Positions 1 to 5,296 of a stretch of DNA of 7,699 bases are shown here, piece by piece. Every line of letters starts with the position of its first letter. Position 1 is the stretch's first letter. The notes beneath the pieces were generated by a model. The model saw only the letters and a list, made by a program, of their open reading frames with translations, made no database searches and was not told the DNA's origin. The stretch spans positions 1 to 7,699 of the forward strand of contig CALPZT020000061.1 of assembly GCA_943328365.2 (NCBI GenBank), read 5' to 3'. This stretch comes from Bifidobacterium breve. GTDB taxonomy: Bacteria > Actinomycetota > Actinomycetes > S36-B12. The translations under genes and the position numbers were made by a program.

Positions 1-1
1 C

Positions 2-883
2 CAGGTCGAGCATCCGGTGACCGAGGAGGTGGCCGGAATCGACCTCGTTCGCGAGCAGTTCCGCATCGCCGAGGGCGGCATCATCGACTACGCCGACCCG
101 GTGCTTCGCGGTCATTCGATCGAGTTCCGCATCAATGGCGAGGATCCAGGCCGCGGGTTCCTCCCCGCGCCCGGCGTGCTCAGCGTCTGGAAGCCACCGA
201 GCGGTCCAGGCATCCGTGTCGACTCTGGCTTCAGGGCCGGCGACGTCATCGGGGGCAACTTCGACTCACTCCTCGCAAAGCTCATCGTCACCGGCCGTGA
301 CCGTGCCGAGGCACTCGAGCGCTCGCGCCGTGCCCTCGACGAGTTCGAGGTCGATGGCATCGCCACCGCCCTCACCTTCCACCGGGCCGTCGTGCGCGAT
401 CCAGCGTTCGCCCCGGTGAGCCCCGGTGAGTCGTTCACCGTCCACACCCGCTGGATCGAGACTGAGTTCGACAACCAGATTCCGGCGTACTCGGGGTCCA
501 CGGTCGTCGATGCCCCCGAACGCGATCGCGAGACCATCGTGCTCGAGGTCAATGGCAAGCGGGTTGCCGTCACGATGCCGGCCGGCCTCGGCGCAGCAAG
601 CACTGCCCCTGCGAGGGGAGCCGGTCCGGCGAAGCGCTCCGCGAAGAAGGCCGCAGGCGCTGCCTCGGGTGATTCGCTCACGGCCCCGATGCAGGGAACG
701 ATTGTCAAGGTCGAGGTGAGCGAGGGCGATGTCGTTGCCGTCGGCGATCTCATCGTGGTCCTCGAGGCGATGAAGATGGAGCAGCCGCTCAATGCTCACA
801 AGGCGGGCACCATCACCGGGCTCACGGCCGAGAAGGGCGCCACGGTTTCGTCCGGAACCGTCCTTTGCGAGATCAAGGACTGA
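2..883 (+). CDS. accA3: Acetyl/propionyl-CoA carboxylase alpha subunit (biotin carboxylase + biotin carrier), 5' partial
   Basis: This is the C-terminal 293 residues of a fused biotin carboxylase/BCCP chain. It carries out ATP-dependent carboxylation of its own biotin and passes the carboxyl group to a separate beta subunit, making malonyl- or methylmalonyl-CoA in the cytosol. The fragment opens in frame with QVEHPVTEEV, the conserved biotin carboxylase active-site stretch; the ATP-grasp part lies off the left edge. A GTG at 17 is internal, not a start. The FRINGEDP motif (about fragment residues 42-49) includes the arginine matching Arg338 of E. coli AccC. The carboxylase C-terminal domain ends near residue 155. 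An Ala/Lys-rich linker (about 197-222) leads to the biotinyl domain (about 225-293) with EAMKM; the biotinylated Lys codon is 773-775. The domain layout is complete to the TGA. The family is certain. The substrate (acetyl, propionyl or longer acyl-CoA) and the symbol, borrowed from the mycobacterial homologue, are inferred. No beta subunit is in view. Confidence 0.95.
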   Translation, partial: QVEHPVTEEVAGIDLVREQFRIAEGGIIDYADPVLRGHSIEFRINGEDPGRGFLPAPGVLSVWKPPSGPGIRVDSGFRAGDVIGGNFDSLLAKLIVTGRDRAEALERSRRALDEFEVDGIATALTFHRAVVRDPAFAPVSPGESFTVHTRWIETEFDNQIPAYSGSTVVDAPERDRETIVLEVNGKRVAVTMPAGLGAASTAPARGAGPAKRSAKKAAGAASGDSLTAPMQGTIVKVEVSEGDVVAVGDLIVVLEAMKMEQPLNAHKAGTITGLTAEKGATVSSGTVLCEIKD

Positions 884-921
884 GACAACGGGCACCGCCT
901 GAATCTCAAGGCAAACACCCA

Positions 922-980
922 CCCCGTCGTTTCATCCGGATTCTGGACGAACGAGCCTCGATCCAGGTCATTTCACCCTG
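922..980 (-). repeat. Upstream copy of a compound intergenic element
   Basis: Read on the minus strand, this stretch has CAGGGTGAAATGACC (980-966) at one end and CCGGATGAAACGACGGGG (939-922) at the other. They match the ends of the 2382-2460 element at 13/15 and 15/18 positions. The plus-strand 16-mer CCGGATTCTGGACGAA (936-951) recurs exactly at 2436-2451. Positions 931-951 form an imperfect palindrome (TTCATCC / GGACGAA arms), so the shared core can align in either orientation. It lies about 40-100 bp after the carboxylase stop, in a 171-bp gap with no other gene. Its role is unknown; a genome-dispersed intergenic repeat or a 3' UTR element are both possible. Confidence 0.5.
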
Positions 981-1043
981 TTCTTCGTCATCCTGTCCCG
1001 GCGACGATCCCACAAGCACCACCCTCGGAGCCACGACCGAGCC

Positions 1044-1048
1044 GAAGG
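1044..1048 (+). promoter_or_regulatory. Candidate ribosome binding site deciding the 1055 start
   Basis: GAAGG lies 6 nt before the GTG at 1055. The in-frame ATG at 1064 would be 15 nt away from it, with only a weak GGAA close by. This favours the GTG, but the two starts differ by just three residues and either leaves the signal peptide intact. I found no convincing -35/-10 pair in 884-1054. Confidence 0.4.
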
Positions 1049-1054
1049 CGTACC

Positions 1055-2359
1055 GTGGAATCTATGTTCGCAACGACACTCTCCCGGTCCCTTGCCATTG
1101 CCGCCGCACTCGTCCTCGGGCTGACTGCACCGAATGCCCTTGCGGCCGGATCCGTCGATGAGGCAGCAGCGCAATTGCGCAGCGGCGCGTCCGTCTACGT
1201 CGACCCGGCAGCCGAAGTCTCGCTCACGTCGACTGAGACGGCGGCCCTCACCGACCAGATCGCTGCCACCGGCCTCCCGCTCTTTCTCGCAGTCCTCCCC
1301 TCCTCCGCTGGTGCCGATCCCGATGCGGTGCTCGTCGAGCTCAAGGATGCAGTCGGCATCGGCGGCGTCTACGCCGTCGTCGTCGGCAATAGTTTCCGGG
1401 CCGGCTCGACTTCCGGCAGTGTCTCCGGGCTCGCCACGTCGGCATTCCGCTCTCAGCGGGATAACGGCGCCGCCGCAGTCTTCAGCGAGTTCGTCAGCCT
1501 GGCCGATGCTGAATTCAATGGAACCAGTGAACCATCGGCGGCCGATTCGGGATCCGGATCCGGCGAGTCCACGTTCCTTCTCGTCCTCTTCGCAGGCGCC
1601 ATGGTCGTTCTCGTGGTCGTCGTCGTCCGCAAGCGTCGCCGACAGGCACTCCAACTCGCGCAGGTGCGACGAGCGATCGATGAGGATGTCACCGAATACG
1701 GCGAGCGACTCGCACGCTTTGACGTGGCCGGAAGCGCGCTCGATGAGGCGAGCCGCGAGGATCTCAAGCGGGCACTTGATGACTATGAGTCAGCGAAGTT
1801 CTCCGTCCTGACCATGCGCGCTCCAGGTGACGCCGCAGCCATCACGGCATCCCTCGAAGACGGGCGCTTTGCCATCGCCTGCCTCGAGGCACGGGCAGAC
1901 GGGCGGCCACTCCCCGAGCGTCGCGCACCATGCTTCGTTGATCCGCGGCACGGCCCGAGCGTCAGCGACGTCACGTGGCAGGCACCGGGCCTCACGACGC
2001 GTGAGGTGCCGATGTGCGCAGCATGCCGCACCACGGTCGAAACCGGCGGCAGCCCGGTGGCACGCGAGGTCGAGGGCTCCGGGGGGCGTCAGCCCTACTG
2101 GCAGGCAGGGTCGCAGTTTGCCCCGTATGCGCAGGGGTACTACTCGCCCTTTGGCAACGTCATGGCCGCCGTCATGATGGGCACGATGATCAGCAGCATG
2201 TGGTCGATGCCGGGCATCACTTCCGCAGCCGGGGGTGTCGATTCTGCTGGTATCGGTGGCGGTGGCTCGGATAGCTGGGGGTTCGGCGGCGGAGGCGGAG
2301 GGGACTTCGGCGGCGGAGACTTCGGCGGGGGCGATTTCGGCGGAGGCGGCGACTTCTAG
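1055..2359 (+). CDS. Membrane-anchored TPM-like protein with Cys/His cluster and Gly-rich DFGGG tail
   Basis: The product has 434 residues and its function is unknown. Residues 1-30 are a signal peptide, with likely cleavage after NALA. Residues 45-150 resemble the extracytoplasmic TPM/YgcG-like fold, including VYVDP, the strand LPLFLAVLP and GVYAVVVG. A Ser/Gly linker (156-171) leads to one strong membrane helix (about 173-191) followed by RKRRR, so the rest should be cytoplasmic. Residues 195-280 are charged and helical. Then come Cys293 and His299 in CFVDPRHGPS and the pair Cys321/Cys324 (CAAC), spaced like a small zinc-binding site. Residues 368-385 are Met-rich and hydrophobic (six Met), and the end is Gly/Asp/Phe repeats. 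The architecture matches, from memory, an uncharacterised actinobacterial family, often labelled hypothetical or TPM-domain protein. It stands alone between the carboxylase and a convergent gene, so neighbours give no role. The GTG start is chosen from the RBS; ATG 1064 is the alternative. Confidence 0.85.
   Translation: MESMFATTLSRSLAIAAALVLGLTAPNALAAGSVDEAAAQLRSGASVYVDPAAEVSLTSTETAALTDQIAATGLPLFLAVLPSSAGADPDAVLVELKDAVGIGGVYAVVVGNSFRAGSTSGSVSGLATSAFRSQRDNGAAAVFSEFVSLADAEFNGTSEPSAADSGSGSGESTFLLVLFAGAMVVLVVVVVRKRRRQALQLAQVRRAIDEDVTEYGERLARFDVAGSALDEASREDLKRALDDYESAKFSVLTMRAPGDAAAITASLEDGRFAIACLEARADGRPLPERRAPCFVDPRHGPSVSDVTWQAPGLTTREVPMCAACRTTVETGGSPVAREVEGSGGRQPYWQAGSQFAPYAQGYYSPFGNVMAAVMMGTMISSMWSMPGITSAAGGVDSAGIGGGGSDSWGFGGGGGGDFGGGDFGGGDFGGGGDF
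2303..2356 (+). repeat. In-frame tandem repeat encoding DFGGG units
   Basis: Four Asp-Phe pairs (residues 417-418, 422-423, 427-428, 433-434) are separated by three or four glycines. The unit is 15 bp, with the last spacer one codon longer. Codons differ between units (GAC and GAT; GGC, GGA and GGG), so the units are not recent identical duplications. Gly-rich tails of this kind are common at the ends of TPM-type proteins; the tail probably is disordered or interacts weakly. Confidence 0.85.
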
Positions 2360-2381
2360 CGCGACCGCACGCTCGCTCCTC

Positions 2382-2460
2382 CAGGATGAAGTGACCATTC
2401 TTTCCGACATTTCGGACATTATCGATCCAGTTGGCCCGGATTCTGGACGAAATGACGGGG
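2382..2460 (+). repeat. Downstream copy of the compound intergenic element
   Basis: On the plus strand it begins CAGGATGAAGTGACC (2382-2396) and ends CTGGACGAAATGACGGGG (2443-2460), each resembling an end of the 922-980 element read on the minus strand. The exact 16-mer CCGGATTCTGGACGAA lies at 2436-2451. The spacer is about 20 bp longer than in the upstream copy. It starts 22 bp after the TPM-like stop codon and runs directly into the G-run tract. The two copies therefore bracket that gene in inverted orientation. Confidence 0.5.
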
Positions 2461-2503
2461 GCTGGGGGCGGGGATGGGGATGGGGACGGGGTGGGGGTGG
2501 GGG
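2457..2503 (+). repeat. Eight-run G tract, strong G-quadruplex candidate between convergent genes
   Basis: Eight runs of four or five G (2457-2461, 2464-2468, 2470-2473, 2476-2479, 2482-2485, 2488-2491, 2493-2497, 2499-2503) are separated by loops of only one or two bases. That is twice the number needed for a four-tetrad quadruplex. It sits at the 3' ends of both convergent genes. A plus-strand transcript reading through would carry the G-runs. The minus-strand transcript would instead have a C-rich, almost G-free stretch straight after its TAA, which is the composition expected of a Rho loading site. A TTTT follows at 2508-2511. A role in transcription termination is inferred; the base pattern is seen directly. 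Confidence 0.8.
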
Positions 2504-2959
2504 TTAGTTTTGCGGTGATTGCCGGGTTGGGTGCTCGCGCAGGCGCTCGATGTAGTCGCGCGGCGCTCCGGCCGCCTCGGCCGCATCGGCGATCACCCCG
2601 AGGTAGTGCAGCGACGGATAGCCACCCTCATAGGCGTCGAGCACGTACATCCACGCCAGTTGCTCGCCGTCCATCGTCTGGATTCTGGCCCGGATCTTCG
2701 TCCACAGCCCCAGGTCGGTGCCCTCCCAGGCATCGAGCGCGATCTCGTCCTGATGCGGCACGTCGTAGAGCATGACGAACACCCGCTGATCCGAATCCTC
2801 GACCACGGTCGCGAGCGCGCCATCCCAGCCGACATCTTCACCGCCGAACGTGAGCCGCCAGCCCGGCAACCACCCGATACCGAACACCGGCGATGCGGGA
2901 GCCCGCTGGGCCATGTGGTGCGGGTTGAGGTTCGACCCGTAGGCGGCGTAGAGCGTCAT
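2504..2959 (-). CDS. Gamma-glutamylcyclotransferase-like (AIG2/GGCT fold) protein
   Basis: The product has 151 residues and a complete GGCT fold. The substrate-binding loop YGSNL is at residues 7-11 and the likely catalytic acid is Glu79 in LDAWEG, the position matching the essential Glu of human GGCT. Other conserved stretches are GWRLTFGGEDVGWDGALATVVED (about 33-55) and the C-terminal YLGVIADAAEAAGAPRDYI. The family converts gamma-glutamyl amino acids or related gamma-glutamylamines to 5-oxoproline plus the free amine in the cytosol; the real substrate here is unknown. It is divergent from the LpdA-type gene across 46 bp, a pairing I recall from other actinobacteria. Its TAA abuts the G-run tract, and it converges on the TPM-like gene. 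The ATG at 2957-2959 fits the conserved N-terminus MTLYAAYGSN; a GAGG only 2 nt upstream is a poor ribosome site, so translation may be weak or leaderless. Confidence 0.9.
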   Translation of the reverse strand: MTLYAAYGSNLNPHHMAQRAPASPVFGIGWLPGWRLTFGGEDVGWDGALATVVEDSDQRVFVMLYDVPHQDEIALDAWEGTDLGLWTKIRARIQTMDGEQLAWMYVLDAYEGGYPSLHYLGVIADAAEAAGAPRDYIERLREHPTRQSPQN

Positions 2960-2990
2960 GGCCTCAGCGTAGGCATCCGATGGCTGCTAC

Positions 2991-2996
2991 GGAAGG
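2991..2996 (+). promoter_or_regulatory. Ribosome binding site deciding the lpdA start
   Basis: GGAAGG ends directly before an ATG at 2997, which leaves no spacing, but is 9 nt before the in-frame ATG at 3006. The second start also gives the expected N-terminus MTSVVVIGGGPAG. The 46-bp divergent gap 2960-3005 must hold both promoters unless one lies inside a gene; I could not identify clear -10 or -35 boxes in it. Confidence 0.6.
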
Positions 2997-3005
2997 ATGA
3001 AGCAC

Positions 3006-4409
3006 ATGACGTCAGTGGTGGTGATCGGCGGCGGACCGGCCGGCTACGAGGCGGCCCTCGTTGCCCGGCAACTCGGTGCAGAGGTCGTGCTCATCGAGCG
3101 CGACGGTGTCGGAGGCTCCGCCGTCCTCACCGACTGCGTGCCGAGCAAGACCCTCATCGCGACAGCCGACATCATCACGAAGACGCGCGAGAGCCATGCC
3201 CTCGGTGTCCTCATCAACGGCAGCGAGTCACGCGATGCAACGATCTCCGTGAACCTCACCACGGTCAATGGCCGCGTCATGGAACTTGCCCATGCCCAGA
3301 GCGCCGACATCGAAGCCCGCCTCATCCGGGAGGGCGTCACGGTCCTTCGCGGCCGGGCCAGGCTGACCGGCCCGCAGTCCGTCGCCTTCACGGCCGCTCA
3401 CGCCTCTGGCGAGGCCGACCGGGTGATCTCCGCCGACACCATCCTCATCGCAACGGGCGCCCGCCCGCGCACCCTCCCCGATGCTCTGCCGGACGATGAG
3501 CGCATCCTCACCTGGGAGCAGCTCTACGACCTCCCCGACCTGCCCGAGCGCCTCATCGTCGTCGGATCGGGGGTCACGGGCGCGGAGTTTGCGAGCGCCT
3601 ACCACGCGCTCGGGAGCGATGTCGTGCTCGTGTCATCACGCGATCGGGTCCTGCCCGGCGAGGATCCCGACGCCGCCGCGGTGCTCGAGGAGGTGTTCGC
3701 CCGTCGCGGCCTCGAGGTCGTCGGCCAGGCCCGGGCGGTGAGTGCGGTCCGAACGGCGTCGGGTGTCGAGGTCACGCTCGCCGATGGACGGGTCCTCGCC
3801 GGCTCGCACGTCCTCATGGCCGTCGGCTCGCTGCCGAACACCGATGAGCTCGGTCTCGACGAGGCAGGGGTCGACATCGACAGCGCGGGGTTCATCACCG
3901 TCGACCGCGTCTCACGAACCTCAGCGCGGGGGGTCTATGCCGCCGGTGACTGCACAGGGGTCTTCATGCTCGCATCGGTCGCGGCGATGCAGGGACGCAT
4001 CGCTATGTGGCACGCGCTCGGCGATGCCGTCGCCCCGCTCGACCGCACGATGGTCTCGAGCACGGTCTTCACCGATCCCGAGATCGCCACCGTCGGGCTC
4101 ACTCAGAAGGATCTCGACGATGGCACGATCCGCGGCGATGTCATCCTCCTTCCCCTCGCCACCAATGCCCGCGCGAAGATGCAGGAGATCGACGACGGCT
4201 TCGTGAAGATCATCTGCCGGCGAGGCACGCGCATCGTTGCCGGCGCGGTGGTGGTCGGGCCGCATGCGAGCGAGCTCATCCACGCACTCACCCTCGCCGT
4301 CGACCAGCGGCTCACCGTCGACCAACTCGCCCTCACCTTCACGGTGTATCCCAGCCTTTCGGGCTCGATCGCCGAGGCGGCACGCCGGCTGCACATCGCC
4401 GCGGAGTAG
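3006..4409 (+). CDS. lpdA: LpdA-type NAD(P)H:quinone oxidoreductase (flavoprotein disulfide reductase family)
   Basis: The product has 467 residues and closely follows the sequence of mycobacterial LpdA (Rv3303c) as I recall it. It is a soluble FAD enzyme that passes electrons from NAD(P)H to quinones or similar acceptors, not a true dihydrolipoamide dehydrogenase. The FAD motif GGGPAG is at 8-13, the NAD(P) motif GSGVTG at 187-192, the second FAD motif YAAGDCTG at 311-318, and the dimerisation domain runs from about 345 to the end. In the redox position, GGSAVLTDCVPSK (36-48) keeps only the second cysteine (Cys44); the first is Ala39, so no active-site disulfide can form. The C-terminal His-Glu pair of classical members is also missing, replaced by YPSLSGSIAEAAR (448-460). 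It starts a plus-strand run; the 74-bp gap to the phosphorylase leaves co-transcription open. An ATG nine bases upstream is an alternative start with worse spacing. Confidence 0.93.
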   Translation: MTSVVVIGGGPAGYEAALVARQLGAEVVLIERDGVGGSAVLTDCVPSKTLIATADIITKTRESHALGVLINGSESRDATISVNLTTVNGRVMELAHAQSADIEARLIREGVTVLRGRARLTGPQSVAFTAAHASGEADRVISADTILIATGARPRTLPDALPDDERILTWEQLYDLPDLPERLIVVGSGVTGAEFASAYHALGSDVVLVSSRDRVLPGEDPDAAAVLEEVFARRGLEVVGQARAVSAVRTASGVEVTLADGRVLAGSHVLMAVGSLPNTDELGLDEAGVDIDSAGFITVDRVSRTSARGVYAAGDCTGVFMLASVAAMQGRIAMWHALGDAVAPLDRTMVSSTVFTDPEIATVGLTQKDLDDGTIRGDVILLPLATNARAKMQEIDDGFVKIICRRGTRIVAGAVVVGPHASELIHALTLAVDQRLTVDQLALTFTVYPSLSGSIAEAARRLHIAAE

Positions 4410-4467
4410 CGAGCCCTGAGGAGATCCCGGCGTCCACGTCATATCTTCTGAATTGCGGGCACCGAGC

Positions 4468-4487
4468 GGAGTAGGTTCATGCGGTGA
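4468..4487 (+). promoter_or_regulatory. RBS and two-codon AUG-CGG-UGA frame overlapping the phosphorylase start
   Basis: GGAG (4468-4471) is 7 nt before an ATG at 4479 that opens a frame of only Met-Arg-stop. The stop TGA (4485-4487) overlaps the GTG start at 4484-4486 as GTGA. From the GTG itself the GGAG is 12 nt away and the weaker TAGG (4472-4475) 8 nt. The mini-frame could be a chance feature or could feed ribosomes into the GTG by termination-reinitiation. Confidence 0.3.
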
Positions 4488-5296
4488 CCAACCACCCATC
4501 GACCATCGCCGCCCAGTCCAGGGCAGCTGAGTCAGCAGCCGCCCTCGCCTCGATCACCGGCGCCCCGCGCCACGACATCGCGGTCGTGCTCGGCTCGGGG
4601 TGGGTCCCGGCGGCCGACCTCCTCGGCACCACCTTCGCCGATTTCGCGGTAACCGACCTGCCGCACTTCTCGCCCCCCGTGGTCGAGGGCCATGCCGGCC
4701 GGGTACGGAGCGTCGACGCGGGCGGCAAGCGAGTGCTCGTGTTCCTCGGCCGCACGCACCTGTACGAGGAGCGCGGCGTCGATGCCGTCACCCACGCGGT
4801 GCGCACGGCAGCGGCGGCCGGCTGCACCACCGTGGTGCTCACGAACGGCTGCGGCGGCCTCGATCCCTCCTGGTCCCCCGGCACTCCCGTCCTCATCAGC
4901 GACCACATCAACCTCACCGGCACGTCGCCCCTCCACGGGGCCCACTTCGTCGACCTCACCGACCTCTACTCGCCTCGCCTGCGCGCGCTGTGCCGGCAGA
5001 TCGAGCCCGGCCTGCCCGAGGGCGTCTACGCCCAGTTCCCCGGGCCGATGTACGAGACCCCTGCCGAGATCACCATGGTGCGGAATATCGGCGGGACCCT
5101 TGTCGGCATGAGCACCGCGCTCGAGGCCATCGTCGCGCGATCACTGGGCATGGAGATCCTCGGTCTCTCGCTCGTGACGAATCTCGCGGCCGGCATGAGC
5201 GGCAAGGCGCTGAACCACCTCGAGGTGCTCGAAGCGGGCCAGGCTGCAGCCGCCCGGATGGGCGACCTCCTCGCCCGGGTGCTCCGGGACGTCTGA
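4484..5296 (+). CDS. punA: Purine nucleoside phosphorylase, trimeric (family 2) type
   Basis: The product has 270 residues, full length for the trimeric PNP family. The enzyme splits purine (deoxy)nucleosides with phosphate into free base and (deoxy)ribose-1-phosphate in the cytosol. The phosphate loop GSG is at 37-39. GRTHLYE (89-95) carries the conserved His92, and NGCGG follows at 121-125. GPMYETPAE (187-195) has Glu191, the base-binding Glu of human PNP, and VGMSTALEA (207-215) has Met209 at the sugar site. LVTNLAAG (230-237) has Asn233; Asn here is the mark of 6-oxopurine (inosine/guanosine) preference. The GTG start follows from the frame and from the lack of upstream in-frame alternatives. 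Its TGA overlaps the ATG of the mutase by one base, so translation is probably coupled. The gene is also called deoD in actinobacterial genomes, although it is unrelated to the hexameric E. coli DeoD. Confidence 0.95.
   Translation: MTNHPSTIAAQSRAAESAAALASITGAPRHDIAVVLGSGWVPAADLLGTTFADFAVTDLPHFSPPVVEGHAGRVRSVDAGGKRVLVFLGRTHLYEERGVDAVTHAVRTAAAAGCTTVVLTNGCGGLDPSWSPGTPVLISDHINLTGTSPLHGAHFVDLTDLYSPRLRALCRQIEPGLPEGVYAQFPGPMYETPAEITMVRNIGGTLVGMSTALEAIVARSLGMEILGLSLVTNLAAGMSGKALNHLEVLEAGQAAAARMGDLLARVLRDV

Noticed and set aside
968..1654. Open frame antisense to the TPM-like gene (228 codons)
   Set aside because: Asp/Glu/Gly/Arg-biased shadow of the plus-strand gene, whose signal peptide and membrane helix are convincing.
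2403..2416. Small hairpin TCCGA-CATT-TCGGA after the TPM-like gene as an intrinsic terminator
   Set aside because: Only five pairs with no following T-run; too weak to call.
2235..2507. Plus-strand open frame through the G tract ending in a Gly/Trp/Arg-rich peptide
   Set aside because: It begins inside the TPM-like gene in another frame and its tail is just the translated G-runs; no ribosome site was seen.
2679..2696. GGATTCTGGCCCGGATCT in the cyclotransferase gene as a third copy of the intergenic repeat
   Set aside because: Only part of the core matches and it lies in conserved coding sequence, so chance similarity is likelier.
4442..4447. TATCTT as a -10 box for the phosphorylase operon
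   Set aside because: It fits TANNNT loosely, but there is no -35 at a proper distance (GAGGAG there), so it cannot be told from chance.
4600..5295. Upstream extension of the mutase frame by 232 codons
   Set aside because: It overlaps the phosphorylase gene in another frame, reads as Arg/Pro/His-rich low-complexity protein, and has no match to mutases. It stays open because high-GC DNA has few stops.
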